A stretch of 64,000 bases of DNA from Taklimakanibacter lacteus (GTDB lineage: Bacteria; Pseudomonadota; Alphaproteobacteria; Rhizobiales; Aestuariivirgaceae), in the NCBI GenBank assembly GCA_003576695.1, contig QOZQ01000003.1, positions 248,001-312,000 of the forward strand. Reading direction: 5' to 3'. The translations under genes were made by a program, and so were the position numbers. Of the stretch, positions 41,396 through 50,585 are shown one piece after another (positions within the stretch are counted from its first letter, which is position 1; every line of letters starts with the position of its first letter). The notes below the pieces were generated by a model. The model did not search any database. It saw only the letters and a list, made by a program, of their open reading frames with translations, and had not been told where the DNA came from.

Positions 41396-42001
41396 TCATC
41401 GGCGTGTCGCCGGCTGGGCGTCGCCTTTGGACAACGCCGCCCGCACGCCCAGGGCGCCTGCTTGCAGGAATTGCTTTGACAATTGCTCGTCATTGACAGC
41501 GCGCGAGAGGAGCACCGCGCCGACCATTGTCGAGAGGACGGCCATGGCCTTGGCGCGCGATCTCCTGCTTTTGGCCGGGTCGATCCATGGGCCAAGCATC
41601 TCGAGATATTGCCTGGTCCCCGTTTCGAACGAAGCCTTCACATTGGCGCTCTGCCTGGCGGCATCCGAGCCGAGCGCCACGACCGGGCAGCCGTCCCTCC
41701 TTTCCTCGCGATGCTCCATGCTGAGATAGAAAGCGATCACCGCGCCGAGCGGGTCTTCAGGATTGGCTGCAGCCGCGGCTGACCACCGGCGGGAAGCGCT
41801 CTCCAGCGCCCGCTCGGCAGCCTGCGCCGCCAGGTCGTCCTTTGACTCGAACTGCTTGTAAAACGCGCCCTGGGTCAGCCCGGCATTTTCCATCAGGTCC
41901 TTAAGGCCGATGCCGTCAAAACCGTGTTCCCGGAAAAGGCGGCTAGCCACATCGATAACCCTCTGGCGGTTTTCCTCAGCCTGGATGCGGCTCGTGCGCA
42001 T
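41396..42001 (-). CDS. TetR-family repressor
   Basis: 201 residues from ATG 41999-42001 (AGAGGTC upstream). HTH RQRVIDVASRLFREHGFDGIGLKDLMENAGLTQGAFYKQFESKDDL is standard for TetR; the C-terminal ligand domain contains GCPVVALGSDAARQS, a block seen in the AcrR/LmrA-YxaF-like group. Transcribed divergently from the RND adaptor; a 47-base palindrome in between is the likely operator. Confidence 0.9.
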   Translation of the reverse strand: MRTSRIQAEENRQRVIDVASRLFREHGFDGIGLKDLMENAGLTQGAFYKQFESKDDLAAQAAERALESASRRWSAAAAANPEDPLGAVIAFYLSMEHREERRDGCPVVALGSDAARQSANVKASFETGTRQYLEMLGPWIDPAKSRRSRAKAMAVLSTMVGAVLLSRAVNDEQLSKQFLQAGALGVRAALSKGDAQPATRR

Positions 42002-42017
42002 GGTTGACCTCTTTTTT

Positions 42018-42064
42018 AGATTGCGTTCGACATCTATATAGGATATAGAGTGTGAATGCAATCT
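42018..42064. promoter_or_regulatory. 47-base imperfect palindrome, candidate TetR operator
   Basis: Outer arms AGATTGCGTTC (42018-42028) and GAATGCAATCT (42054-42064) differ at one position. Inner arms TCTATAT and ATATAGA flank the centre. By eye 17 of 23 positions are symmetric. It lies between the divergent TetR and RND genes and likely overlaps both promoters. Confidence 0.6.
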
Positions 42065-42084
42065 ATTTTTATGAGGCGAATGTC

Positions 42085-43194
42085 ATGAAAAAAAGACCGG
42101 TCATCGTCCTGGGGGGCATCCTGATCGCAGTGTCAGGGGCGGTCGCATTCGCCACATTATCCATTCGCCCGCAGGAGGCATCTGCCGTCGGCGACCCGAG
42201 GCAGGAACCACCGATCGTCAGATTGGTGACGGCAGCGTCGGTGACCGGATCCGAGCGCGGCTTCACGGGCCTCATAGCGGCGAAAGTGCAGAGCAATCTT
42301 GGTTTTCGCGTCGCCGGCAAGATCGTGGAACGGCTTGTGGATACGGGTGAGCAGGTCAAGGCCGGTCAACCGCTGATGCGGATCGACGAGACCGACCTCA
42401 GCCTAGCGCTCACCGCGAAGAACAACGCCGTTGCCGCAGCGCGCGCATCTGTCGTTCAGACGACGGCCGATGAACGGCGATATGCCAGCCTGGCCAGGAA
42501 AGGGTGGGTCTCCCAGCAGCGCTACGAGCAGGCGAAGGCAGCGTCGGATACGGCGGAGGCGCAACTCGCCGCCGCCGAAGCCGAAGCGCGAGTCGCCCGG
42601 AATGAGGCGGCTTACTCAGTGCTGGTGGCGGACGCCGATGGAACAGTGGTCGAAACGCTGGGCGAGCCGGGGCAGGTCGTCTCTGCAGGCCAGACCGTGG
42701 TCCGGATCGCAAAAGCCGGTCCCCGCGAAGCGGTGGTGGCGCTCCCCGAAACGCTCCGGCCGGCAATCGGCTCTTTGGCCGAGGCCAGCATATATGGAGG
42801 CGATGGACACCGTTACAAGGCGCATCTGCGCCAGCTATCGGACTCCGCCGATCCCCAGACCCGTACCTATGAGGCTCGTTATGTGCTCGACGGCGAGGCT
42901 GCGACAGCCCCGCTTGGTGCGACGGTCACCCTTCGGCTGGCCAGCCAGGCGAGTGAGTCTGAAATCGAGGTGCCGCTGGGAGCCGTGCTCGATGACGGCC
43001 AGAAGACCGGCGTTTGGGCTCTGGACAGGAGCACCTCGACGGTGCGTTTTCGGCCCGTCAAGCTTGTTCGGGTGAGCGGCGAAGCCGCTGTGATCTCCGG
43101 ACTGAGCTCTGATGATCCGATTGTTTCGCTCGGCGCTCATCTTCTGCGGGAAGGCGCTCGTGTCAGGACTGAGTCCGAAGGCGGAGGCAGCTGA
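42085..43194 (+). CDS. RND efflux periplasmic adaptor subunit
   Basis: 369 residues from ATG 42085 (GAGGCG upstream). One N-terminal anchor without a lipobox, then the membrane-fusion-protein order: lipoyl half (LGFRVAGKIVERLVDTGEQVKAGQPLMRID), a helical hairpin (about 115-180), second lipoyl half (DGTVVETLGEPGQVVSAGQTVVRIA) and beta-barrel/proximal domains. Links the inner-membrane pump to an outer-membrane channel, which is not encoded here. The stop overlaps the pump ATG by one base. Confidence 0.9.
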   Translation: MKKRPVIVLGGILIAVSGAVAFATLSIRPQEASAVGDPRQEPPIVRLVTAASVTGSERGFTGLIAAKVQSNLGFRVAGKIVERLVDTGEQVKAGQPLMRIDETDLSLALTAKNNAVAAARASVVQTTADERRYASLARKGWVSQQRYEQAKAASDTAEAQLAAAEAEARVARNEAAYSVLVADADGTVVETLGEPGQVVSAGQTVVRIAKAGPREAVVALPETLRPAIGSLAEASIYGGDGHRYKAHLRQLSDSADPQTRTYEARYVLDGEAATAPLGATVTLRLASQASESEIEVPLGAVLDDGQKTGVWALDRSTSTVRFRPVKLVRVSGEAAVISGLSSDDPIVSLGAHLLREGARVRTESEGGGS

Positions 43195-46100
43195 TGAGCC
43201 TCAACCTTTCCGCGATCGCGGTCCGCGAACGGGCCGTCACCCTGTTCTTCATCCTCCTGCTGGCGGCCGCGGGCGCCTACGCCTTCTTCATGCTCGGCCG
43301 GGCGGAGGACCCCAACTTCACCATCAAGACTCTGACGGTGACGACGGCATGGCCGGGCGCTACCGCGCGCGAGATGCAGGATCTCGTCGCAGAACCGTTG
43401 GAGAAACGGATCCAGGAGCTGACCTGGTACGATCGGGTGGAGACGACCACACGGCCAGGTTATGCATATATGACGGTTACGCTGAAGGACAGCACGCCGC
43501 CATCTGTCGTGCAGGAAGAGTTCTACCAGGCGCGCAAGAAGCTTGGCGATGAAGCCCGCAACCTGCCGTCCGGCGTCTACGGGCCCTTCGTCAACGATGA
43601 ATATTCCGATGTCAGCTTCGCCCTGTACGCCCTCAAGGCGAAGGGCATGCCGATGCGGGATCTCGCAAGGCAAGCCGAGACCATTCGCCAGGACTTGCTG
43701 CATGTGCCCGGCGTCAAGAAGATCAACATCCTCGGTGAACGTCCCGAGCAGATATTCGTCGAGTTTTCCTATGCCAAACTGGCAACCCTCGGTGTATCGG
43801 CACAGGATATCGTTGCCGCCTTGCAGCGACAGAACACCGTCACACCCGCAGGCTCGATCGACACCAAAGGGCCGCAGGTCTTCATACGGATCGACGGCGC
43901 TTATGACAGTACCCAGGCGATCGCCGACACGCCGATCGTCGCCGGGGGGCGGACACTGAAGCTTTCCGACATTGCCGAGGTTCGCCGCGGCTATGAGGAT
44001 CCTCCGACCTATATCATCCGACATCAGGGGGAGCCGACCATCGAACTCGCGGTGGTCATGCAAGAAGGCTGGGATGGTCTGGCGCTTGGCAAGGCGCTGG
44101 AGGACAGGACGGCGGCCATTGCACAGACGCTGCCGCTCGGGATGACGCTCGACAAGGTGACAGACCAGGCCGTCAACATCACTTCGGCGGTCGATGAATT
44201 CATGATGAAGTTCGCGATGGCGCTCGGCGTGGTGCTGTTGGTGAGCCTCCTTAGCCTCGGCTGGCGTGTCGGCATCGTCGTGGCAGCTGCCGTCCCCCTG
44301 ACGCTTGCCGTCGTGTTCCTCATCATGCTGGAGACCGGCCGGTTCTTCGACCGCATCACGCTCGGCGCTCTCATCCTGGCGCTCGGTCTTCTCGTGGACG
44401 ACGCCATCATCGCCATCGAGGTGATGGTGGTGAAAATGGAGGAAGGCATGGACCGCATCAAGGCTGCGGCCTATGCATGGAGCCACACTGCGGCGCCGAT
44501 GCTGTCCGGAACGCTCGTGACGGTCGCCGGATTCCTTCCCGTAGGCTTCGCGCCTTCGACGGCCGGCGAATATGCCGGCAACATCTTCTGGATCGTGGGC
44601 TTCGCGCTGATCGTCTCCTGGATCGTCGCAGTGGCCTTCACGCCCTATCTGGGCGTGAAGATGCTGCCCGCGATCAAACCGGTCGAAGGCGGTCATCACG
44701 CGATCTACGACACCCCGAACTATCGCCGCCTGCGGCGGCTCATCACTTTTGCGGTCCGCCACAAATTCCTGACCAGCGGCATCGTAGCCATCGCCTTCGC
44801 TCTTTCGGTCGTCGGCATGGGCGCGGTCAAGCAGCAATTCTTCCCGACATCCGATCGCCCCGAAGTGCTGGTGGAGGTTCGCCTGCCGGAAGGCACCAGC
44901 ATCGAGACGACGACAGAAGCGGTCGAGAAGCTCGAGCACTGGCTCGCCAAGCAGCCCGAGGCCAAGATCGTCACGAGCTATGTCGGCCAGGGCGCGCCGA
45001 GATTCTTCCTGGCGCTGTCGCCGGAGCTGCCTGATCCTGCCTTCGCCAAGATCGTCGTGCTGACACCGGACGCAGAAACGCGCGAGGTCCTGAAGCATAG
45101 GCTCCGTGAGGCGGTGGTCCAGGGGTTGGCACCTGAGGCTTATGTGCGCGTCACACAGTTCGTCTTCGGTCCCCCCTCAGTCTTCCCGGTCGAGTTCCGG
45201 ATCATGGGACCCGATCCCACGCAACTCTACGCCATTTCCGAAAAGGCGCTCGACATCATGCGGGGCGTCCCTGATGTGCGGGAGGCCAACCGCGACTGGG
45301 GCAACCGTACGCCTGTGCTGCGCTTCGTGCCCGATCAGGATCGGCTGAATCTCATTGGCCTGTCACCGGCGGAGGTGGGCCAGCAGCTGCAGTTCCTCCT
45401 CACCGGAATTCCCGTCACGCAAGTCCGTGAGGACATCCGCAACGTCCCCATCGTGGCACGCAGTGCCGGGGCTGGGAGGCTGGACCCGGCGCGCCTGGCG
45501 GATTTCTCGCTGATGAGCCGGGATGGCCGGCAGATACCACTCGACCAGATCGGCCATTCGGAAGTCCGTCTGGAGGAGCCGATCCTGAAGCGCCGCGACC
45601 GCACGCCCGTCATCACGGTCCGCTCGGACATCAATGAGGCTACGCAGCCTCCGGAGGTTTCCAAGCAGGTCATGACCGCGCTTCAGCCGCTGATCGCATC
45701 CCTTCCGGCCGGCTACCGCATCGAAATGGGCGGATCGATCGAGGAGGCCACCAAGGCCAACGACGCGTTGGGCAAGATCTTCCCGGCCATGATCGCGGCC
45801 ACGCTCATCATCATCATGCTGCAGGTGCGGTCCTTCTCGATGATGGCCATGGTGCTGCTGACGGCGCCGCTCGGCCTTGTCGGCGTCGTGCCTGCGCTGC
45901 TCATCTTCAACCAGCCCTTCGGGTTCAATGCCATTCTCGGGCTCATCGGACTGGCTGGCATCCTGATGCGCAACACGCTGATCCTGACCGAGCAGATCAA
46001 GGAGAATCGTGCTGGCGGCCTTGACGATTATCACGCCGTCATCGAGGCCACGGTGCAACGAACGAGGCCCGTGATCCTGACCGCTCTTGCTGCCGTGCTC

Positions 46101-46304
46101 GCCTTCATCCCGCTCACGCATTCCGTCTTCTGGGGATCGATGGCCTATACGCTGATCGGCGGGACGGCGGTCGGGACGGTGTTGATCCTGCTCTTCCTTC
46201 CCGCGCTTTATGCCGCGTGGTTCCGGATCAAGCCGATTGCAGACGAGATACATGAGGAATCGTTGGAGGAGCCGGAACTGCGTACGGCAATGGCCGCCGA
46301 GTAG
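43194..46304 (+). CDS. RND multidrug efflux permease
   Basis: 1036 residues, full-length AcrB-type pump with twelve spans and two large periplasmic loops. Central helix segment ALILALGLLVDDAIIAIEVMVVKMEEG carries the Asp pair used for proton relay; PFGFNAILGLIGLAGILMRNTLIL and RPVILTALAAVLAFIPL are typical of the second half. Operon with the adaptor and divergent from the TetR gene; substrates unknown. Sequence is closer to AcrB-like pumps of the short-N-terminus type than to heavy-metal CzcA. Confidence 0.92.
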   Translation: MSLNLSAIAVRERAVTLFFILLLAAAGAYAFFMLGRAEDPNFTIKTLTVTTAWPGATAREMQDLVAEPLEKRIQELTWYDRVETTTRPGYAYMTVTLKDSTPPSVVQEEFYQARKKLGDEARNLPSGVYGPFVNDEYSDVSFALYALKAKGMPMRDLARQAETIRQDLLHVPGVKKINILGERPEQIFVEFSYAKLATLGVSAQDIVAALQRQNTVTPAGSIDTKGPQVFIRIDGAYDSTQAIADTPIVAGGRTLKLSDIAEVRRGYEDPPTYIIRHQGEPTIELAVVMQEGWDGLALGKALEDRTAAIAQTLPLGMTLDKVTDQAVNITSAVDEFMMKFAMALGVVLLVSLLSLGWRVGIVVAAAVPLTLAVVFLIMLETGRFFDRITLGALILALGLLVDDAIIAIEVMVVKMEEGMDRIKAAAYAWSHTAAPMLSGTLVTVAGFLPVGFAPSTAGEYAGNIFWIVGFALIVSWIVAVAFTPYLGVKMLPAIKPVEGGHHAIYDTPNYRRLRRLITFAVRHKFLTSGIVAIAFALSVVGMGAVKQQFFPTSDRPEVLVEVRLPEGTSIETTTEAVEKLEHWLAKQPEAKIVTSYVGQGAPRFFLALSPELPDPAFAKIVVLTPDAETREVLKHRLREAVVQGLAPEAYVRVTQFVFGPPSVFPVEFRIMGPDPTQLYAISEKALDIMRGVPDVREANRDWGNRTPVLRFVPDQDRLNLIGLSPAEVGQQLQFLLTGIPVTQVREDIRNVPIVARSAGAGRLDPARLADFSLMSRDGRQIPLDQIGHSEVRLEEPILKRRDRTPVITVRSDINEATQPPEVSKQVMTALQPLIASLPAGYRIEMGGSIEEATKANDALGKIFPAMIAATLIIIMLQVRSFSMMAMVLLTAPLGLVGVVPALLIFNQPFGFNAILGLIGLAGILMRNTLILTEQIKENRAGGLDDYHAVIEATVQRTRPVILTALAAVLAFIPLTHSVFWGSMAYTLIGGTAVGTVLILLFLPALYAAWFRIKPIADEIHEESLEEPELRTAMAAE

Positions 46305-46320
46305 GGCTCTGTTGCGGGAG

Positions 46321-46343
46321 CAGGGCAGGCGGCAGCGGCCCTG
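46321..46343. terminator. Stem-loop between converging RND and CHAT genes
   Basis: CAGGGC (46321-46326) and GCCCTG (46338-46343) with an 11-base loop sit in the 64-base gap between converging genes. No T-run, so it is only a candidate bidirectional terminator. Confidence 0.3.
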
Positions 46344-46368
46344 AAGCGCCGACATCGGCCGCCCTGAA

Positions 46369-48426
46369 TTAGGGTTCGCCGAGCAGCGAGAAGGGCGCCC
46401 AGTAGGAAGGCCGCGCGGCCTCGGGGCTCGTCTGCATGACATCGAGCAGCGCCTGGCGGAAGGCTAGCGCGAAATCCCGTCCGGGGCGGCGGCTGGTCCA
46501 GTGCCGCATGGTGGCCGTCGTGATCGCGACGGCCGCGTCCGAGTTCACCGGCCAGTGCGAGACAAGGACCGATCGCGCCCCGGCGCTCAGGAAGGCCGAG
46601 GCGAGACCCGAATAGGCTTCCGAATCGATCGGGCTGTCGGCGCCGGTGTTGCAGGCGGACAGAACGACGATGCTGGCCTTGAGCCTGAGCTGTGGGATCT
46701 CGGACGTGGTCAGTAACCCGTCGGCGACGACCATGAGGCCCGTGGCCGAGGGAACGAGCGACTGGCGCGACTCCTTTTCCGACGGCGTCAGAGCGAGAGC
46801 CGCCTCGAAGAGGCCATCGATCTCGCCTGGCAGCAGGCCGTGGGTGGCGAACATCAGCACGCTGTAGCGCGCCAGTGCACCACTCTCCGACAAGGCGAGA
46901 AGGTTCTTCTCGGACGCATTTTGGCCGAACAGCATGTCTTGTGCCGTCGCCCCGAGCCCCGCGGCGATCCGGCGGATCTCGCCCTCGGACTCAGGCAAGG
47001 GCTTGAGCCTTGCCATGGCCTCGACGGCGCGGATGACGCCGGGCTTGCCGGCCATCAGGGCATAATCGGGATTGCCGATGCCCAGGAATCCTTGCGTCGC
47101 ATCGGCGCCCGCCGGCGCCGGCTGCTCGCGCGCGGTGAGGGTGGAAAGCAAGGGAAGCACGGTCACGGCATGTTCGCGCACCAGCCACGGCAGTTTGCGG
47201 AAATCAGCCGCGCCTTGCGGGGGCGCCTGCGTCAGCAGGGCTTCAAAGGGCAGTTTCGCCAGCGTGCCGTCGGCGACGACCATGAGATGGCTCTTGCCGG
47301 CAAGCTCTCGACTGAACGGGCCGAGCAGGTCGCGATAGAGCTGCCATGCCGGCATCAGGGCATTGCTATCATCGGCAAGCTGGTCGGCCGTGGCGAGGAC
47401 GCTGGCACTGCGGCCGAGCGGGGCGCCGATGGCGCCGCGGAACCGCGCCGCCAGCGCGTCGATATCGAGGATCCTGACCGGAACCTCGCTCCAGCGGACG
47501 GCGTCGTGCGTGACGACGAAGGCATGGACCTCGGCCATGTTGCCTTCGACGAAAAGGACAAGCGCCTCGTCCGGCGCCAGCAGGCGGGCGACCTCATCCA
47601 CGCCGAGCGGACGCGGCAGCAGAATGCCGGCAATGTCGATCTTCTCCTTGGCGATGAGGGCGACCGCATCCCGCAGCAGCTTCCCCTGGTTCGCCTGCAA
47701 AGCTTCCTTCTGCAGGCGATAGGGACTGCCAGGCTCGCCATGCAGCCCCGCGGCAATCTCGCGTTCGGTCTGCGCATAAGGCCCGAGCGCATCGGCCATC
47801 ATATGGACGAACTTCACTTCATCGCTCTGCCGCCCCTCGCTGGCGGCGCGCCTTGCCTGGTGACGCAAGACCGCGAAGCCGGCCCGTGTCATATGCGCAA
47901 GTTGCGCGGCCCGGAAGGCTTCGTCCGTCACCTGCCGGGACAGCGCCGCATCGGCGCCTTCCATGAGCGTGCTCGCCGTCGAGAGGAAGTCGCGGAAGGG
48001 CTCGGTCTGCTCGAAGACCGGCATGGCGATGGCCGTGTCGCGATAGAACAGGTAGCTTGCCGCGAGATTGCGCCCCAGCGCGATGGCCCGCCGCCCATGC
48101 GCCAGAGCCGCCTCGCTGTTGCCGGCAATGGCATAATCGGACGCCGCTTCCTGATGCAGCGCGGTCATGTGGCGGCCGGACGCGCCCTTCTGCTTGTCGA
48201 TGAGCGCCGCCGCCTCGCCGATGGCCTTCCCGATGGCGGCATTGTCGCCCTCTGCTGCCGCTTCGAGCGCCGCATCGAGCAGCGCCTTGACGGCGGGATC
48301 GCTGCGGACCAAGACGCTGCCCTCGGGCTTGAGGAGGATGGCGGGGGTTTCTTCTGCCGGCGCCGGCTCGATCAGAGCGATGGCGATCATGACTATCGCG
48401 AGCAGACGCGAGCAGACAAAGATCAT
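46369..48426 (-). CDS. Exported CHAT-domain caspase-like protein
   Basis: 685 residues from ATG 48424-48426, which gives a signal peptide (SRLLAIVMIAIALIEPAPAEE); a longer frame to 48540 has no support. Residues about 40-270 are alpha-helical and resemble degenerate TPR-type repeats. The C-terminal CHAT domain (about 340-685) has both catalytic residues: His529 in LMFATHGLLPGE and Cys592 in VVLSACNTG. Some CHAT proteins are site-specific peptidases. A secreted form beside metabolic genes is unusual; target unknown. Last gene of the minus-strand cluster, 119 bases after RACo. Confidence 0.85.
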   Translation of the reverse strand: MIFVCSRLLAIVMIAIALIEPAPAEETPAILLKPEGSVLVRSDPAVKALLDAALEAAAEGDNAAIGKAIGEAAALIDKQKGASGRHMTALHQEAASDYAIAGNSEAALAHGRRAIALGRNLAASYLFYRDTAIAMPVFEQTEPFRDFLSTASTLMEGADAALSRQVTDEAFRAAQLAHMTRAGFAVLRHQARRAASEGRQSDEVKFVHMMADALGPYAQTEREIAAGLHGEPGSPYRLQKEALQANQGKLLRDAVALIAKEKIDIAGILLPRPLGVDEVARLLAPDEALVLFVEGNMAEVHAFVVTHDAVRWSEVPVRILDIDALAARFRGAIGAPLGRSASVLATADQLADDSNALMPAWQLYRDLLGPFSRELAGKSHLMVVADGTLAKLPFEALLTQAPPQGAADFRKLPWLVREHAVTVLPLLSTLTAREQPAPAGADATQGFLGIGNPDYALMAGKPGVIRAVEAMARLKPLPESEGEIRRIAAGLGATAQDMLFGQNASEKNLLALSESGALARYSVLMFATHGLLPGEIDGLFEAALALTPSEKESRQSLVPSATGLMVVADGLLTTSEIPQLRLKASIVVLSACNTGADSPIDSEAYSGLASAFLSAGARSVLVSHWPVNSDAAVAITTATMRHWTSRRPGRDFALAFRQALLDVMQTSPEAARPSYWAPFSLLGEP

Positions 48427-48545
48427 GGCGGGGGACGGACCTTCGCGGGCGTTTTCCAGTTCCGAGCGGAACCTAGCCAATTCGTCGCCGGGAATCGAGG
48501 CGGATTCATGTTTGGCCGGACAGCCACCGGCCGTGACCACGCAGA

Positions 48546-50579
48546 TCAGCCTCGCCGGCGCCTTCGCCGCTCGCCGCCATCCGAATCGGGCGGGGACATG
48601 GTCTTGGGCTCGGGGAATTTCACTTCCCTGGCCAGATTGGCGAATACCGCCGTCTTGTGCGGGATGGCCATCGCTTCGACGAAATGCTGCTGGAACAGGG
48701 GTTCGACCGCGGTCTCGATCTTCTCGATGCGGCGCACGACATGCTCGATCTCATCGCGCGCCTTCGCATTGAGGAGCGCGATGCGGGCACCCGTGCCGGC
48801 CGCATTGCCGGCCGACTGCACCTTGTCGAGCGGGCAATCGGGGATGAGGCCCAGGATCATCGCGAATTTCACATCGATATGGCTGCCGAAGGCGCCGGCG
48901 AGACGGATACGGTCGACGCGGTCGATGCCGAGCTTGTCCATGAGAAGACGTGTGCCGGCATAGAGCGCCGCCTTGGCAAGCTGGATGGCGCGCACATCAT
49001 TCTGGGTGATGGCGATGAAGGGCTCACCCTCGCGCACGACATAGTTGAAGGTGCGCTTGTGCGCACGGATGCGGGGGGACTTCTCCGCCATCGCGCCATC
49101 GACGAGGCCATCCTGGTTGATGATGCCGGCGAGATACATTTCGGCGATCACCTCGATGATGCCGGAGCCGCAAATGCCGGTGACGCCGGTCGAGGCGACC
49201 GCCTCTTCGAAGCCCGGCTCGTCCGACCACAGATCGGAGCCGATCACGCGGTAGCGCGGCTCGAGTGTCTCAGGGTCGATGCGGATGCGCTCGATGGCGC
49301 CCGGCGCGGCGCGCTGGCCGCAGGTGATCTGGGCGCCCTCGAAGGCAGGACCCGTCGGCGAGGAGCAGGCCAGCAGCCGGCTCTTCGAGCCAAGCACGAT
49401 CTCGGCATTGGTGCCGACATCGACGATGAGCATGTTGTCTTCGGAATATTGCGGCGATTCGGACAGCACCACGCCCGCCGTGTCGGCACCGACATGGCCC
49501 GCGATGCAGGGCAGCACATAGACTTGCGAGCCGGGATTGAGGTCGAGATCGAGCTCGTGCGCCGGCCGCGTCACCGCCAGCCCGGTAGCGAGCGCGAAGG
49601 GGGCGCCACCGAGCTCGGTCGGGTCGATCCCGAGGAAGAGATGGTGCATGACCGGATTGCCGACCAGCACGGCTTCCAGGATATCGGTCTTGTCGATCTG
49701 GGCCTCTTGCGCGACCTGCGTTGCGAGCGTGTTCAAGGCCTCGCGCACGGCCGCCGTCATTTCCTTCTCTCCACCCGGATTCATCATCACATAGGAGACG
49801 CGGCTCATCAGATCCTCGCCGAAGCGGATCTGCGGGTTCATCAGACCGGAGGAGGCGACGACATCGCCGGTCGAGAGATTGCACAGATGTGCCGCAATGG
49901 TGGTCGAGCCGACATCGATTGCCAAGCCGAAGGCCCTGTCATGGAAGCCGGGCCACATTGCGGTGAGGACGTTGCCGCCGCCGGCAGGCCTGGAGAACAC
50001 GGCGACTGTGATCTTCCACTCGCCCTGGCGCAGCACCTTCTGCAGGTTCTGCATGATGGCGAGATTGCACGACACATGCTTCACGTCCCACTGCTCCTCG
50101 AGAGCGCGATAGACGCGCTCGAGGTCGGAGGAGGGCTTATGCATGTCTGGCTCCTCCACCTCGATGAAAAAGAGGCGGGTCGCCGGGTTCATTTCAATGT
50201 CGCGCGCTTCGGCGCGCTTGCGCACCACTTGCTTGTGCACCTGGCTCTCGGGTGGCACGTCGATGACGGCATCGCCCAAGAGCTTGGTCTGGCAGGAGAG
50301 CCGGCGCCCTGAGAGAAGCCCGCGCTTGTCGTCATAGCGCTTCTCGACGGCGGAGTACTCCGAGAGATGGGCGGCGGTCGAACGGATACCGTGCTTGGCG
50401 AATTCGCCCTCGCCGATGGTGATCTGGCAGCGCCCGCATATTGCGCGCCCGCCGCAGACCGAATCGATATCGACGCCGAGCGAACGGGCCGCCTGCAGCA
50501 CGGGCGTGCCGATCGGGAACCGCCCGCGCTTGCCGGAGGGCGTGAAGACGATGAGAGCGTCGCTAGGCGTCTCGGCCAT
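48546..50579 (-). CDS. Reductive activase of corrinoid proteins (RACo-like, 2Fe-2S plus ASKHA)
   Basis: 677 residues from ATG 50577-50579. N-terminal plant-type ferredoxin with Cys42, Cys48, Cys51 and Cys96 for one 2Fe-2S cluster. A linker (about 110-215) leads to an ASKHA ATPase domain (AIDVGSTTIAAHLCNL, LIVDVGTNAEIVLG, GICGSGIIEVIAEM). RACo proteins use ATP to re-reduce cob(II)alamin to cob(I)alamin in methyltransferase systems. Located 6 bases after an MtgA-like gene. The C-terminus is GGERRRRRRG, an Arg tail shared with MtgA. Confidence 0.9.
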   Translation of the reverse strand: MAETPSDALIVFTPSGKRGRFPIGTPVLQAARSLGVDIDSVCGGRAICGRCQITIGEGEFAKHGIRSTAAHLSEYSAVEKRYDDKRGLLSGRRLSCQTKLLGDAVIDVPPESQVHKQVVRKRAEARDIEMNPATRLFFIEVEEPDMHKPSSDLERVYRALEEQWDVKHVSCNLAIMQNLQKVLRQGEWKITVAVFSRPAGGGNVLTAMWPGFHDRAFGLAIDVGSTTIAAHLCNLSTGDVVASSGLMNPQIRFGEDLMSRVSYVMMNPGGEKEMTAAVREALNTLATQVAQEAQIDKTDILEAVLVGNPVMHHLFLGIDPTELGGAPFALATGLAVTRPAHELDLDLNPGSQVYVLPCIAGHVGADTAGVVLSESPQYSEDNMLIVDVGTNAEIVLGSKSRLLACSSPTGPAFEGAQITCGQRAAPGAIERIRIDPETLEPRYRVIGSDLWSDEPGFEEAVASTGVTGICGSGIIEVIAEMYLAGIINQDGLVDGAMAEKSPRIRAHKRTFNYVVREGEPFIAITQNDVRAIQLAKAALYAGTRLLMDKLGIDRVDRIRLAGAFGSHIDVKFAMILGLIPDCPLDKVQSAGNAAGTGARIALLNAKARDEIEHVVRRIEKIETAVEPLFQQHFVEAMAIPHKTAVFANLAREVKFPEPKTMSPPDSDGGERRRRRRG

Positions 50580-50585
50580 ATTCAA

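Noticed and set aside
43137..45098. Long minus-strand frame opposite the RND pump
   Set aside because: Antisense shadow of a full-length, motif-complete pump gene; no recognisable domain.
46840..50312. Long plus-strand frames opposite the CHAT and RACo genes
   Set aside because: CHAT and RACo carry intact catalytic or cluster residues on the minus strand. The plus-strand frames show only biased composition.
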